Both the position numbers and the translations under genes were made by a program. A stretch of 64,000 nucleotides of DNA from Mycobacterium sp. Its GTDB lineage: Bacteria; Actinomycetota; Actinomycetes; Mycobacteriales; Mycobacteriaceae. Below are positions 7,603 through 17,084 of the stretch, piece by piece. A model generated the notes under the pieces. The model was not told the DNA's origin and ran no database searches. It was given only the letters and a program-made list of their open reading frames with translations. The stretch covers positions 1 to 64,000 of the forward strand of contig VEQY01000013.1 in the NCBI GenBank assembly GCA_018882965.1. Direction: 5' to 3'. The first letter of the stretch is position 1, and every line of letters begins with the position of its first letter.

Positions 7603-8433
7603 ATGCAGATCTCGGCCAAGCTCGCGCCGACATTCGGCTATCCGGAGCTGGAGAGATTCTGGCGCAGCGCCGATGACCTCGGCTTCGCGGCGGTATGGGA
7701 CTACGACCACTTCTACGGTCTGGTCGACAACCCCACCCCCACCCTCGAGGGGTGGACGACGCTGGCCGCGATGGCAGTCGTCGTCCGGCGTGCGCGCGTG
7801 GGCTGCATGGTCTCCGGGGTGACCTACCGCAACCCGGCAGTGCTGGCAAAGATGGCCGTGACCGTCGATCACATCAGCGGCGGGCGGCTCGAGTTCGGTC
7901 TCGGCGCGGGCTGGCATGAGGCCGAGCACCGCGGCTACGGGATCGCCTTTCCCGGCCCGGGCGCGCGGGTCGCGATGGTCGACGAGGCGCTCACGGTGAT
8001 CCGCCGGCTCTGGACCGAGGACTCGGTGACCTTCGAAGGCCGGTTTGTCACCCTCGTCGACGCGCTGTGCGAACCCAAGCCCATCCAGCGTCCGCATCCG
8101 CCGATCGTCGTCGGCGGATCGCAGCCCAAGATGCTTCGGGTGGTCGCCCGCCACGCCGACGAATGGAACATGCCCAGCCACGAAGGCCCGCAGGTATGGG
8201 GAGCGGCAAGTGTTCGGCTCGACGAGGCCTGCGCGGAAGTGGGTCGCGACCCTGCTGCGGTGCGCCGCTCGGTCCAGTTGTTTCTGCACCCCCGCGAACC
8301 CGAACAGGTTGATAGGCAGCTCGCGCTGCTGCCGCACTACCGGGATCTGGGCTGTCAGCACGTGGTGCTGTCGTTCTACCAGCCGCCGTCGCTCGAACTC
8401 CTGCAGCGCTGTGCGCAGTTGCGCGACAGCTAG
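7603..8433 (+). CDS. LLM-class F420-dependent oxidoreductase
   Basis: 276-residue luciferase-like TIM-barrel protein. Family marks include WDYDHFYG near the N-terminus, GCMVSGVTYRNPAVLAKMA, the cofactor-side motif HISGGRLEFGLGAGWHEAEH around residue 88, and PPIVVGGSQPKMLRVVARHADEWN. Such proteins usually move hydride between coenzyme F420 (or FMN) and an unknown substrate; substrate is not deducible here. ATG 7603 with a leaderless -10 formed by the recX stop. Not part of the M. tuberculosis recA neighbourhood, so an addition relative to that species. Convergent with the ABC permease, overlapping by 4 nt. Confidence 0.9.
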   Translation: MQISAKLAPTFGYPELERFWRSADDLGFAAVWDYDHFYGLVDNPTPTLEGWTTLAAMAVVVRRARVGCMVSGVTYRNPAVLAKMAVTVDHISGGRLEFGLGAGWHEAEHRGYGIAFPGPGARVAMVDEALTVIRRLWTEDSVTFEGRFVTLVDALCEPKPIQRPHPPIVVGGSQPKMLRVVARHADEWNMPSHEGPQVWGAASVRLDEACAEVGRDPAAVRRSVQLFLHPREPEQVDRQLALLPHYRDLGCQHVVLSFYQPPSLELLQRCAQLRDS

Positions 8434-9317
8434 TCGCCGGGTTCGATCCTGGCGCTGGGTGCCCCGCTCTGTTCGAGGGCCTCGGCCTCCAGCGGGGCGG
8501 TGCCCCGCTTGGACTGGCGCAGCCGGCGTTCCAGGCGGGTGGCGGCGGCCGACAGCGCGAAGTTCACGCTGATCATCAGTGCGGCGATGACGATCAGCGC
8601 GGGGATGTAGTTGCCGTAGGTCGAGCCGATCACGGTGCCCTGGCGCACCATCTCCACGAAGGTGATCTGGTATCCGATCGCGGTGTCCTTGAGCACCACG
8701 ACCAGCTGCGACACCAGCACCGGCAGCATCGACGCGATCGCCTGCGGCAGCAGGATCGCGCGCATCGTCTGTCCCCACCGCAGGCCCAGCGCGGAGGCCG
8801 CTTCGGTCTGGCCGCGAGGCAAGGCGCCGACGCCCGCTCGAACGATCTCGGCGATGACCGCGCTGTTGTACAGCGTCAGCCCGGTGACCACCCCGGCCAG
8901 CGCCAGATACTTCGACGGGAAGACGTCGTAGAGCGCGAAGAGGAAGTAGGCGAAGATCATCATGATCAGCACCGGAACGGCGCGGAAGAATTCCACGATG
9001 ATCGCGCACGGCCAGCGGACGGTGGCAATCGGGGACAGCCGTCCGACCCCGAGCAGCAGGCCGAAAATGAGGGCCAGCACAATCGACAGCGCGGCGGCGG
9101 TCAGGGTGCCCTGAATCCCCGGCAGTACATAGGTCCGCCAGAGGTCGGCGGTCAAAAACGGCTTCCATTTCGCCGCGGTCAGCTGGCCTTTGCCGGCGAG
9201 CTTGGCGACGACCACCCAGACCAGCGCGGCAATCACCACGACCGTCACCCCGGTGACCAGCCGGTTGCGAATCCTCGCGCGCGGTCCGGGAGCGTCGAAG
9301 AGCACCGAGGCGGCCAT
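8430..9317 (-). CDS. gluD: Amino-acid ABC transporter permease (GluD/HisM type)
   Basis: 295-residue inner-membrane permease of the polar amino-acid uptake family. It has five to six membrane segments and the conserved cytoplasmic loop that contacts the ATPase (EAASALGLRWGQTMRAILLPQA, about residues 175-196). The first segment is preceded by an Arg-rich N-terminus. ATG 9317 overlaps the stop of the repeat ORF as TGATG and has an in-gene ribosome site GAGAGGA 9 nt upstream. Third gene of an operon with the ATPase and the fused binding-protein/permease. Most similar to GluD of corynebacterial glutamate uptake; glutamate specificity is inferred. Confidence 0.88.
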   Translation of the reverse strand: MAASVLFDAPGPRARIRNRLVTGVTVVVIAALVWVVVAKLAGKGQLTAAKWKPFLTADLWRTYVLPGIQGTLTAAALSIVLALIFGLLLGVGRLSPIATVRWPCAIIVEFFRAVPVLIMMIFAYFLFALYDVFPSKYLALAGVVTGLTLYNSAVIAEIVRAGVGALPRGQTEAASALGLRWGQTMRAILLPQAIASMLPVLVSQLVVVLKDTAIGYQITFVEMVRQGTVIGSTYGNYIPALIVIAALMISVNFALSAAATRLERRLRQSKRGTAPLEAEALEQSGAPSARIEPGD

Positions 9318-9499
9318 CAGTGCCGTCCTCTCTTCGCGTGCACGCCCATCGGTGCCGCCTGTTCTTCGCTTGCGCTCATCGGTGTCGCCTGTTCTTCGCT
9401 TGCGCTCATCGGTGTCGCCTGTTCTTCGCTTGCGCTCATCGGTGTCGCCTGTTCTTCGCTTGCGCTCATCGGTGTCGCCTGTTCTTCGCTTGCGCTCAT
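9317..9499 (-). CDS. Small repeat ORF of five 10-residue units bridging two permease genes
   Basis: 60-residue reading frame made of MSASEEQATP four times, MSASEEQAAP once, and the tail MGVHAKRGRH. Its ATG overlaps the stop of the upstream fusion gene (TGATG) and its stop overlaps the ATG of gluD (TGATG), so it fits without any gap. Each unit starts with its own ATG. No known domain; the composition is acidic and disordered-looking with a basic tail. It may be a translated linker that passes ribosomes to gluD rather than a functional protein. Whether a peptide accumulates is unknown. Confidence 0.5.
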   Translation of the reverse strand: MSASEEQATPMSASEEQATPMSASEEQATPMSASEEQATPMSASEEQAAPMGVHAKRGRH

Positions 9500-9500
9500 C
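9351..9500. repeat. Five tandem 30-bp repeats (VNTR-like)
   Basis: Exactly five head-to-tail copies of a 30-bp unit; the copy at 9351-9380 differs by one base (c for t), the other four are identical. Length is a multiple of three, so copy changes keep the frame of the small ORF and the TGATG junctions. Near-identity suggests recent slippage expansion. Confidence 0.97.
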
Positions 9501-11004
9501 ACCGCACCACCGCCCAGCGCTTGCCCAGCCAGCTCGCCAGCAGGCCCAGGGGAAGGGTGAGGATCACAAAGCCGGTGGCGAAAATGGTGCCAACCGCGAT
9601 GAGCGCGGCGGTGTTCTCGATCATCTCCTTCATCAGCAGTGCCGCCTCGGCGACGCCGATCGCCGAGGCGATCGTGGTGTTCTTGGTCAACGCGATCAGC
9701 ACCGAACCGAGCGGGACGATCACCGCCCGGAACGCCTGGGGCAGCAGCACGACCCGCAGATTCTGGGCGAACGTCAGCCCGAGCGACCGTGCCGCCTCGG
9801 CCTGGCCCAGCGGCACGGTGTTCACTCCGGACCGCACCGTCTCGGCGACGAAGGACGCCGTGTAGACCGTCAGTCCGAGCACGGCCAGGCGGAAGTTGCT
9901 GTCGGCGATCGAGGTGGGCGAGTTCGGATCGGCCAGGGTGATGCCCAGCGTCTGGGCGAGCCCGAACGAGCAGAACAGAATGATCAGCGTCAGCGGAGTG
10001 TTGCGCACGATGTTGACATACGTCGTGGCGATCCAGTTGAGCATCGGCACCGGCGAGAGCCGCATCGCCGCGATGAGCGTGCCCAGCACGAGGGCGCCGA
10101 TCGCGGAGAGCACCGTCAGTTTGACGGTGACCCAGAACGCCTGCAGGATCGCCGACCGGTATTTTCCGAAGATCTCACCCCGCTCGGGTGCGCTGGCGGC
10201 AGAAGTGTCCAGAGCCGGTGTCGGTGGGGCGGTGACGCCCGCCGGTCCGAGGTTGCGGTCGAACGCCTCCTGCCAGCTGCCGTCCCGCTCCATCTCGACG
10301 ATCGCGTCGTTGATCTGCGTGCGCAGTTCGTTATTGCCCTTGAGCAGTCCGATCCCGTACTTCTCCTCGGAGAACGGCTTGCCGATGATCTTGAAGGCCC
10401 CCGGTGTCTGGGCGGCGTAGCCGGCCAGGATCACCTCGTCGGTGCTGACCGCGTCGATCGCTCCGTTGCGGAGCGCCTCGACGCACGCCGAGTAGGTGTC
10501 GTACTGCTGAAGCTGGACGCCCGGATACTTGTCCTTGATGCGCTGGGCGGGGGTCGATCCCGACACCGAGCACAGCTTCTTGTTGTTCTCCAGCGACTCC
10601 GGGCCGCTGATGTCGGTGTTGTCCGCCCGGACCAGCAGGCTCTGGCCGGTCACCAGGTAGGGACCGGCGAAGTCGACCTTCTGCTTGCGGGCGTCGGTGA
10701 TCGAGTAGGTGGCGACGATGAAGTCCACCTGGCCGTTGGCGATCAGGGTCTCCCGCTGGCCGGACGGCGCCTCCTCCCACTCGATCTCCTCGGGCCGGTA
10801 CCCCAGCTTGCCCGCGACGTAGGTCGCCACGTCGACGTCGAAGCCGGCCATCGTGCCGTCCGGCTTCTTGACCGCCATTCCCGGCTGATCGAACTTCGTG
10901 CCGATGGTGATCGCGCTGCCCTGACCGCCGCAGCCCGATAGTCCGAGCATGACCCCTAGGGCCAGCAGGATGCCGACCAGCAGACGGGCGGACGATCTCG
11001 GCAT
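9499..11004 (-). CDS. Fused amino-acid-binding lipoprotein and ABC permease (GluB-GluC type)
   Basis: 501-residue single polypeptide joining two normally separate parts. Residues 1-25 form a lipoprotein signal with lipobox LSGC; about 30-265 are a solute-binding protein for polar amino acids (GTKFDQPGMAVKKPDGTMAG, VDFIVATYSITDARKQKVDF, DGSWQEAFDRN); after a Pro/Ala/Ser linker (~270-290), about 295-500 are a five-segment permease with the ATPase-contact loop EAARSLGLTFAQNLRVVLLP. The join is in frame with no start codon in the linker. Binding-domain/permease fusions are known in other uptake systems such as GlnP. Substrate is probably glutamate or glutamine. Confidence 0.88.
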   Translation of the reverse strand: MPRSSARLLVGILLALGVMLGLSGCGGQGSAITIGTKFDQPGMAVKKPDGTMAGFDVDVATYVAGKLGYRPEEIEWEEAPSGQRETLIANGQVDFIVATYSITDARKQKVDFAGPYLVTGQSLLVRADNTDISGPESLENNKKLCSVSGSTPAQRIKDKYPGVQLQQYDTYSACVEALRNGAIDAVSTDEVILAGYAAQTPGAFKIIGKPFSEEKYGIGLLKGNNELRTQINDAIVEMERDGSWQEAFDRNLGPAGVTAPPTPALDTSAASAPERGEIFGKYRSAILQAFWVTVKLTVLSAIGALVLGTLIAAMRLSPVPMLNWIATTYVNIVRNTPLTLIILFCSFGLAQTLGITLADPNSPTSIADSNFRLAVLGLTVYTASFVAETVRSGVNTVPLGQAEAARSLGLTFAQNLRVVLLPQAFRAVIVPLGSVLIALTKNTTIASAIGVAEAALLMKEMIENTAALIAVGTIFATGFVILTLPLGLLASWLGKRWAVVR

Positions 11005-11024
11005 GGGTTGTCGCTCGGCTGCCG

Positions 11025-11777
11025 TCAGTGGTTGAGGATCTTGCCGAGAAAGTCCTTGGCCCGGTTCGACCGCGGGTTGCCGAAGAACTCGTCGGGGGGT
11101 GCGTCCTCGACGATCGCACCGTCGGCCATGAAGACGACGCGATCGGCTGCCCGGCGGGCGAAGCCCATCTCGTGGGTCACCACGACCATCGTCATGCCCT
11201 CACCCGCCAGCGAGGTCATCACAGCCAGAACCTCGTTGACCATCTCCGGATCCAGCGCGCTGGTCGGTTCGTCGAAGAGCATCACCTTCGGATCCATGGC
11301 CAGCGAGCGAGCGATGGCCACCCGCTGCTGCTGCCCGCCGGAGAGTTGAGCCGGGTACTTGGTGGCCTGGTTAGCCACCCCAACCCGCTCCAGCAGCGCC
11401 ATGGCCTGCGCTTCGGCTTTGTCCTTGCCCCGTCGGCGCACCATCACCGGGGCCAGCATGACGTTCTCCAGCACTGACTTGTGGGCGAAGAGGTTGAAGG
11501 ACTGGAAGACCATGCCGACGTCGGATCGCAACTGAGCCAGCTTGCGGCCCTCCGCCGGCAGCGTTTCCCCGTCGATGGCGATGGAGCCCGAGTCGACGGT
11601 CTCCAGCCGGTTGATGGTCCGGCACAGCGTCGACTTACCCGACCCCGACGGGCCGAGCACCACGACGACCTGGCCGCGGTCGATCTCAAGGTTGATGTCC
11701 TTGAGCACGTGCAGGTCCCCGAAGTGCTTGTTGACGGCCTTGATCGCGATCATCGGCACCGCGGAGTCGACTGCCAT
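11025..11777 (-). CDS. gluA: Amino-acid ABC transporter ATP-binding protein (GluA/GlnQ type)
   Basis: 250-residue ATPase that powers the adjacent permease parts. Walker [10 protein letters not shown], signature LSGGQQQR, Walker [14 protein letters not shown] and switch His in [10 protein letters not shown] are all present. A longer frame exists, but ATG 11777 is chosen because TAGGGT lies 8 nt upstream; a second candidate is ATG 11753 ([12 protein letters not shown]), which matches the usual family N-terminus. First gene of the transporter operon, 20 nt before the fusion gene; divergent from miaB. Confidence 0.93.
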   Translation of the reverse strand: MAVDSAVPMIAIKAVNKHFGDLHVLKDINLEIDRGQVVVVLGPSGSGKSTLCRTINRLETVDSGSIAIDGETLPAEGRKLAQLRSDVGMVFQSFNLFAHKSVLENVMLAPVMVRRRGKDKAEAQAMALLERVGVANQATKYPAQLSGGQQQRVAIARSLAMDPKVMLFDEPTSALDPEMVNEVLAVMTSLAGEGMTMVVVTHEMGFARRAADRVVFMADGAIVEDAPPDEFFGNPRSNRAKDFLGKILNH

Positions 11778-11785
11778 GCCTGGTG

Positions 11786-11791
11786 ACCCTA
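11786..11791 (-). promoter_or_regulatory. -10 element TAGGGT of the amino-acid transporter operon
   Basis: TAGGGT with an 8-nt spacer to ATG 11777; probable leaderless or near-leaderless start of the three-gene operon. Confidence 0.45.
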
Positions 11792-11851
11792 CTGCGGGGG
11801 CCGGGCATGCGCCTGCCGATCCGCGGTTTCCCCGCAGGGTGTGCTCTCTCC

Positions 11852-11857
11852 TACGAT
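11852..11857 (+). promoter_or_regulatory. -10 element TACGAT of miaB (leaderless)
   Basis: TACGAT, 7-nt spacer, GTG at 11865. The in-frame ATG at 11856 lies inside this -10, so if the promoter is real that ATG cannot be the start. Confidence 0.55.
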
Positions 11858-11864
11858 GAGACTC

Positions 11865-13355
11865 GTGATTCCGGCACTGCGGCAGGACTGGGCTGATCCG
11901 TCCCGTTCCCCGCGCGGGCGCACCTATCAGGTTCGCACTTACGGGTGCCAGATGAACGTGCACGATTCCGAGCGTCTGGCCGGGCTGCTCGAGGCCGCCG
12001 GATATCTACGCGCACCAGAGGGCAGCGATGCCGATGTGGTGGTCTTCAACACCTGTGCCGTGCGGGAGAACGCCGACAACAAGCTCTACGGCAATCTGAG
12101 CCATCTGGCCCCGCGCAAGCAGAGCGACCCCGATATGCAGATCGCCGTCGGCGGCTGCCTGGCCCAGAAAGACCGCGATCTGCTGCTGCAGAAGGCGCCG
12201 TGGGTGGACGTGGTCTTCGGCACGCACAACATCGGCTCGCTACCGGTTCTGCTCGACCGCGCCCGCCACAACCGGACCGCCCAGATCGAGATCGCCGAGG
12301 CGCTCAGCGAGTTTCCGTCGGATTTGCCGGCCGCCCGTGATTCGGCCTATGCGGCGTGGGTGTCCATCTCGGTGGGGTGCAACAACACCTGCACTTTCTG
12401 CATCGTCCCGTCCCTGCGCGGGCGCGAGCGAGACCGCCTGCCCGCCGACATCCTGGCCGAGGTGCGCTCGCTGGTCGAGCAGGGCGTACTCGAGGTGACC
12501 CTGCTCGGCCAGAACGTCAACTCCTACGGCGTCGGTTTTGCCGACGAAGAGGGCGTTGACAGAGGTGCTTTCGCGTCCCTGTTGCGTGCCTGCGGCCGGA
12601 TCGACGGGCTGGAGCGCGTGCGATTCACCTCACCGCACCCTGCTGAGTTCAGCGATGATGTCATCGAGGCCATGGCGGACACCCCGAATGTGTGCCCGGC
12701 ATTGCACATGCCGTTGCAATCGGGATCCGACCGTATCCTGCGATCAATGCGACGCTCCTACCGCGCGCAGCGTTACCTCGGCATCCTCGATCGGGTGCGG
12801 GCGGTCCTGCCGCACGCGGCCGTGACCACCGATATCATCGTCGGCTTTCCGGGCGAGACCGAAGAAGACTTCGCTGCCACTCTCGATGTCGTGCGGTGCG
12901 CGCGCTTCGCCGCCGCCTTCACCTTCCAGTACTCCGCGCGGCCGGGGACACCCGCCGCCGGCTTCGCCGATCAGGTACCGAAAGCTATTGTCCAGGAACG
13001 TTATCAGCGCCTGGTCGAAGTGCAGGAGCAGATCTCGCTGGAAGGCAATCGGGCGCTGATCGGCACTACCGTCGAGGTCCTCGTGACATCCGGGGAGGGC
13101 CGCAAGGACATCGCCACCGCGCGGATGACCGGACGCGCACGGGACGGGCGGCTCGTGCACTTCCGGCCCGGTGCCGACCGCGTGCGGGCCGGCGACATCG
13201 TGACGGCGACGATCACGGCGGCCGCCCCGCACCATCTGATCTCCGATGCCGCTCTGGTGTCGCATCGTCGCACGCGGGCCGGTGACGCCCATGCCGCCGG
13301 TGAGCGTCCGCGGACCGTCGGACTCGGTGTGCCTTCGGTCGGGTCGGGCCGGTGA
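11865..13355 (+). CDS. miaB: tRNA-2-methylthio-N6-isopentenyladenosine methylthiotransferase MiaB
   Basis: About 496-residue radical-SAM enzyme that adds a methylthio group to i6A37 of tRNA, acting on the product of MiaA encoded nearby. UPF0004 domain with Cys motif [11 protein letters not shown] near residue 27 and further Cys at NTCAVREN and GGCLAQKD; radical-SAM cluster CNNTCTFC near residue 172; C-terminal TRAM domain (~395-455). GTG 11865 is preferred over ATG 11856 because of the leaderless -10. The C-terminal ~40 residues are a variable Arg/Gly tail. Its stop overlaps the next start (GTGA). Confidence 0.97.
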   Translation: MIPALRQDWADPSRSPRGRTYQVRTYGCQMNVHDSERLAGLLEAAGYLRAPEGSDADVVVFNTCAVRENADNKLYGNLSHLAPRKQSDPDMQIAVGGCLAQKDRDLLLQKAPWVDVVFGTHNIGSLPVLLDRARHNRTAQIEIAEALSEFPSDLPAARDSAYAAWVSISVGCNNTCTFCIVPSLRGRERDRLPADILAEVRSLVEQGVLEVTLLGQNVNSYGVGFADEEGVDRGAFASLLRACGRIDGLERVRFTSPHPAEFSDDVIEAMADTPNVCPALHMPLQSGSDRILRSMRRSYRAQRYLGILDRVRAVLPHAAVTTDIIVGFPGETEEDFAATLDVVRCARFAAAFTFQYSARPGTPAAGFADQVPKAIVQERYQRLVEVQEQISLEGNRALIGTTVEVLVTSGEGRKDIATARMTGRARDGRLVHFRPGADRVRAGDIVTATITAAAPHHLISDAALVSHRRTRAGDAHAAGERPRTVGLGVPSVGSGR

Positions 13356-13963
13356 CGATTCCGGGCGGGTCCGATGACTTCGACGCCTACCGTGCCGATC
13401 TGGAGGCAGCTGAACGCCGCGTGGCCGGGGAGATTCAGCCCGGGGCGCGGGCTGTCGTCGTCGCCGTCCTGGTGTTCGTTTTGCTGATCACGTTCATCCT
13501 CCCGCACACCGGTGCGGTCCGCGGGATCGACGTGATCGCCGACGACGGGCGGGCGGCCGGTGTCGTCATCGCGCTGCCGTCCCGGGTGTTCGCCTGGCTG
13601 AGTCTGATCTTCGGGGTCGGCATCTCGATGCTGGCGTTGCTGACCCGGCGCTGGACGCTAGCCCTGCTCGCGCTGGCCGGCTGCGGGCTGGCCAGCGCCA
13701 CGGGCATGCTGGCGGTGTGGTCGCGACAGACCGCTGTGGAAGGCCAACCCGGTCCGGGCATCGGGCTGATCGCCGCCTGGATCACCGTGATGGTGCTGAG
13801 CTTTCACTGGGCGCGGGTGGTCTGGACCCGCACGGCGGTGCAGCTGGCCGCCGAGGCCCAACGTCGCGAGGACGCCTCCGCTGAACAGCAGAAGTCTCTG
13901 CTGGACACCCTCGATCCCCCCGACGATGACGACCGTCCGCCGGGCGGCGGGCGGTCCGGCTAG
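13352..13963 (+). CDS. Conserved four-helix membrane protein (Rv2732c-like)
   Basis: 203-residue protein with four predicted membrane segments ([71 protein letters not shown]) and a charged cytoplasmic tail rich in Asp, Pro and Gly. GTG start overlaps the miaB stop (GTGA), so it is translationally coupled to miaB. Its place matches Rv2732c, a conserved transmembrane protein of unknown role. No catalytic motif seen. Ends 4 nt inside the convergent DUF349 gene. Confidence 0.87.
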   Translation: MTIPGGSDDFDAYRADLEAAERRVAGEIQPGARAVVVAVLVFVLLITFILPHTGAVRGIDVIADDGRAAGVVIALPSRVFAWLSLIFGVGISMLALLTRRWTLALLALAGCGLASATGMLAVWSRQTAVEGQPGPGIGLIAAWITVMVLSFHWARVVWTRTAVQLAAEAQRREDASAEQQKSLLDTLDPPDDDDRPPGGGRSG

Positions 13964-15276
13964 CGCTTGCGGGCGACGGCCTGGGCTGCGGCCGCAGCCC
14001 ACTCCCGCCACTGTTCGGCGTTGGCGCGGGCCTCCTCGGCTTCCCGGGTGCGTCCGGCCGCCGCGGCCTTCTCGGCCTGACGTTCGAACTGCTCGACCCG
14101 GGCCTGGAACTGCTCGGCGCGTGCCTGTGCCTCAGGATCGGCACGCACCGGTTCGGTGGCATCGCGGATCTTCTTCTCCACCGCGCGCAGCCGGCGTTCC
14201 AGGAGCGCCCCGCGCTCCCGCGGCACCCGGCCGATGGCTTCCCACTTCTCGGCGATCGCGCGCAACTCGGCGCGGGCACTGTCCCGGTTGGCGGGATCGA
14301 TCTTCTCCGCCTGCACCAGCAGGCTCTCCTTGGCGTCGGCGTTGGCCCGATACTCCGCCTCGCGTTCGGAACTGGCCGCGTTCCGGGCCGCGAAGAACAT
14401 GTCCTGGGCAGCTTTGAAGCGTTTCCACAGGGCGTCGTCGAGGTCCTTGGATGCCCGCCCGATTGTTTTCCACTCCGCGAGTAGGTCCTGGAATGCCGCC
14501 GCGGTAGCGCCCCACTCGGTGGAGGTCGCCAGCTCTTCAGCCCGGTCGCACAGTCGCTCTTTCGCGCCCCGGGCGCCGGCGCGCTCCCGGTCCAATTCGG
14601 CGAAGTGCGCTCCGCGTCGGCGATTGAACGCGTCGCGGGCCGCGGCATACCGCTTCCACAGTGCTTCGTCGGTCTTGCGACTCAGGCCGCCGATCGTCCG
14701 CCACTCCTCCAGAATCGCGCGCATCCGGTCGCCGGCGACCTTCCACTGCGTGGAGTTGGCAGCGAGATCTTCGGCTTCCGCGGCCAGCGCCTCCTTGCGC
14801 GCGGTCTGCGCGGCACGCTGCTCCTCGCGGTGTTGTCGCTCGCTGCGTGCGGTCTCCTCGGCCTGGTCGCCGATTGCGGTCAGACGTGCGGCCAGGGCCT
14901 CGACGTCGCCGAGAACGCTGGCGGTGGCCAGTGATTCGGCCAGGGACTGCGCCGCCGCTCTGATCTTGCGGGCGTCGCCTGTTCCGGATGCAAGCCGGGC
15001 CTCCATCAGGGCGACTTCGGTTGCCAGATCGTCGAAGCGGCGTCCGAAGTGGGCATAGGCGGCCTCGGGATCGCCGGCCTGCCAGGAACCGATCACCCGC
15101 TCGCCGGCGGCGGTGACCAGAAACACCGTGCCGTCGTCGGCGACTCTGCCGAACCGTCGCGGATCGTTCGCGGGAGGCAACAACGTCGCGGGCGGCACTC
15201 CCGGTGCCGGGCGGTGCGGTCCCGGCCGGGGGCCTGGCTTGGCGGGCTCGCCGCCGGGCGGCACGTCGGTCGTCAT
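13960..15276 (-). CDS. DUF349 coiled-coil protein (Rv2731-like)
   Basis: 438-residue Ala/Arg/Glu-rich protein with several DUF349 repeats, each with a Trp-containing helix such as [38 protein letters not shown] and [21 protein letters not shown] Pro-rich N-terminus (residues 1-35) precedes the helical body; the C-terminal ~60 residues are a single Ala/Glu/Arg helix. Start ATG 15276 ([13 protein letters not shown]) chosen; a GTG at 15303 is possible. Position matches Rv2731. Cytoplasmic; function unknown, a structural or scaffold role is only a guess from the coiled coil. Confidence 0.87.
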   Translation of the reverse strand: MTTDVPPGGEPAKPGPRPGPHRPAPGVPPATLLPPANDPRRFGRVADDGTVFLVTAAGERVIGSWQAGDPEAAYAHFGRRFDDLATEVALMEARLASGTGDARKIRAAAQSLAESLATASVLGDVEALAARLTAIGDQAEETARSERQHREEQRAAQTARKEALAAEAEDLAANSTQWKVAGDRMRAILEEWRTIGGLSRKTDEALWKRYAAARDAFNRRRGAHFAELDRERAGARGAKERLCDRAEELATSTEWGATAAAFQDLLAEWKTIGRASKDLDDALWKRFKAAQDMFFAARNAASSEREAEYRANADAKESLLVQAEKIDPANRDSARAELRAIAEKWEAIGRVPRERGALLERRLRAVEKKIRDATEPVRADPEAQARAEQFQARVEQFERQAEKAAAAGRTREAEEARANAEQWREWAAAAAQAVARKR

Positions 15277-15363
15277 CGCCTGACGTTCACCGCTGTCCTC
15301 CACACCCGGGTATTGAACCAGTTTGTCGCGGCGTGCGTGTCATTGCCGTGCGAGTACCGCCGG

Positions 15364-15369
15364 TAGCGT
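15364..15369 (+). promoter_or_regulatory. -10 element TAGCGT (leaderless)
   Basis: TAGCGT with 7 nt to the GTG at 15377. It sets the start of the dioxygenase-like gene and possibly of the downstream miaA. Confidence 0.55.
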
Positions 15370-15376
15370 TGAGCCC

Positions 15377-16117
15377 GTGCTGGCGTCGATCGCCCTGACT
15401 CCGTCCGCCCCGGTACTGGTGCCCGAGCTTGCCGGGGCAGCCGCTGCCGAGGTGGCGGATATCCGCGCGGCGGCAACGACAGCCGCCTCGGCCCTGCCTG
15501 GTCGCTGGATTGTCATCGGGGTCGGACCGGCGGATGCCGTCATCAGCGGCGGTCGCGGGACATTCGCCGGATACGGCGCCGACGTGGAGGTCTCGTTGTC
15601 TCCGGATTCGGACGATCGGGTGATGGAGATGCCGCTGTGCGCTGTGTTTGCGGCATGGTTACGTGGGCAGGCCAATCCCGAGGCACGCATCGAGGTCCGG
15701 GTCTGCGCCGCCGATCTCGGGGTGGACGCCGCTGTCGACCGCGGCCGGTCTCTGCGGGCCGAGATCGAGCGTGCGGACGGCCCCACCGGCGTGCTCGTCG
15801 TGGCCGACGGGTTCACCACGATCGGGCCGTCAGCCCCCGGGGGTGAGGATCCGGCCGCCGAGGCGGCCCAAACGGCACTTGACGACGCCCTGGCCGCGGG
15901 TGACCCCACGCCGCTGCTGTCCCTTCCCGCGGGTGTTGCCGGACGGGTCGCCTATCAGGTGCTGGCCGGGCTCGCCGAGGGGTGGCCGCGGACGGCCGTC
16001 GAACTGATCCGCGGCGCACCGTTCGGTGTGGGCTACTTCGTCGGGCTGTGGCGTACCACAGGACCAGCGCTGTGGCGCACCACAGGACCAGCGCGGCCGG
16101 GGAAGCTGCCCGGGTGA
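15377..16117 (+). CDS. Class III extradiol dioxygenase-like protein (Rv2728c-like)
   Basis: 246-residue protein resembling the catalytic B subunit fold of class III extradiol dioxygenases, and orthologous by place to Rv2728c. N-terminus [19 protein letters not shown] and the mid motif [19 protein letters not shown] correspond to family positions, but the His ligands of true ring-cleaving enzymes are not obvious: the His-Ser/Gly-His pattern is missing, so a non-catalytic role is possible. GTG 15377 gives the family-like start. The last 20 residues contain a duplicated octapeptide LWRTTGPA. Coupled to miaA by GTGA overlap. Confidence 0.8.
   Translation: MLASIALTPSAPVLVPELAGAAAAEVADIRAAATTAASALPGRWIVIGVGPADAVISGGRGTFAGYGADVEVSLSPDSDDRVMEMPLCAVFAAWLRGQANPEARIEVRVCAADLGVDAAVDRGRSLRAEIERADGPTGVLVVADGFTTIGPSAPGGEDPAAEAAQTALDDALAAGDPTPLLSLPAGVAGRVAYQVLAGLAEGWPRTAVELIRGAPFGVGYFVGLWRTTGPALWRTTGPARPGKLPG
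16046..16093. repeat. Tandem 24-bp duplication at the 3' end of the dioxygenase-like gene
   Basis: Two adjacent 24-bp copies (16046-16069 and 16070-16093) with one base difference, each encoding LWRTTGPA in frame. It extends the C-terminus just before the miaA start. Confidence 0.95.
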
Positions 16118-17028
16118 GGCCGATCGCAATCATCGGCCCCACCGGGACCGGCAAGTCCAACCTGGCCGTTGAGATCGCCGAGCGGGTGGGCGGTGAAATC
16201 GTCAACGCCGACGCCATGCAGCAGTACCGCGGTATGGACATCGGCACCGCCAAACTCCTGCCCGCCGAGCGCCGCGGTGTTCCCCACCATCAACTCGACG
16301 TGCTCGAGGTCACCGAGACCGCCACCGTTGCGCGGTACCAGCAGGCCGCTGTCGCCGACGTCGAGGCGATCCTCGCCCGTGGCGCCGTCCCCGTGCTCGT
16401 CGGCGGTTCGATGATGTACGTCCAGTCCGTCCTGGACGACTGGTGCTTCCCGGCGACCGATGCGACGGTGCGAGCCCGGTGGGAAGGCCGGCTCGAGCAG
16501 GTCGGCTCGGTCACTCTGCACGGTGAACTCTCCCGCCGGGATCCGGCCGCCGCCAACGCTATCCGGCCCACCGACGGGCGTCGGATCGTCCGGGCCCTGG
16601 AGGTTCTCGAACTGACCGGAAGCCCCTTTTCGGCCACCTCGCCACGGATCGGACCTGCCCGCTGGGATACTGCAATCGTCGGAATCGATTGGGCGACAGA
16701 GGTTCTCGATCACCGGCTCGGGGTACGCACCGACACCATGTTCGACACCGGACTGACAGAAGAGGTGTCCTCGCTGCTGGCCCGTGGTCTGCGCGACGGA
16801 GTCACCGCCATGCGTGCGCTCGGCTACGCACAGGTGATCGATGCGCTGGACGCCGGCGGCGGCCGGGCAGCGCTTGACGAGGCCCGCGACCGAACCCTGG
16901 CGGGCACGCGCCGTTACGTGCGGAGGCAGCGTTCCTGGTTTCGACGGGATCACCGGATCCGCTGGCTCGACGGTTCGTCGGAGGGGCTCGCCGAGACGGT
17001 GCTGACGGTCTGGCGCGACGTATCCTGA
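16114..17028 (+). CDS. miaA: tRNA dimethylallyltransferase MiaA
   Basis: 304-residue enzyme that isopentenylates A37 of tRNAs reading UNN codons, using dimethylallyl diphosphate; its product is the substrate of MiaB encoded 2.8 kb upstream. P-loop GPTGTGKS at residues 8-15; catalytic region [19 protein letters not shown] with Asp at about 32; further motifs [26 protein letters not shown], and [14 protein letters not shown] near the C-terminus. GTG start at 16114 overlaps the previous stop (GTGA); the in-frame extension upstream to 15982 is not family-like. Confidence 0.97.
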   Translation: MRPIAIIGPTGTGKSNLAVEIAERVGGEIVNADAMQQYRGMDIGTAKLLPAERRGVPHHQLDVLEVTETATVARYQQAAVADVEAILARGAVPVLVGGSMMYVQSVLDDWCFPATDATVRARWEGRLEQVGSVTLHGELSRRDPAAANAIRPTDGRRIVRALEVLELTGSPFSATSPRIGPARWDTAIVGIDWATEVLDHRLGVRTDTMFDTGLTEEVSSLLARGLRDGVTAMRALGYAQVIDALDAGGGRAALDEARDRTLAGTRRYVRRQRSWFRRDHRIRWLDGSSEGLAETVLTVWRDVS

Positions 17029-17084
17029 TCAGGCAGCGCGCACAGACGACGGTTCGGCGCGGTCGGGATCGAGGGGTGGCGCAC

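Noticed and set aside
7027..9168. 713-residue minus-strand frame
   Set aside because: Antisense shadow of recX, the LLM oxidoreductase and part of gluD; no domain and Arg/Asp-biased composition.
9351..9500. Possible CRISPR array (regular 30-bp repeats)
   Set aside because: Units are directly adjacent with no spacers and no cas genes nearby; it is a coding tandem repeat.
9190..10941. 583-residue plus-strand frame with FFACAHRC-type repeats
   Set aside because: It runs antisense through the transporter genes; the minus-strand proteins have full family motifs.
15323..15376. Longer start for the dioxygenase-like gene
   Set aside because: GTG 15377 follows a leaderless -10 and matches the ortholog N-terminus.
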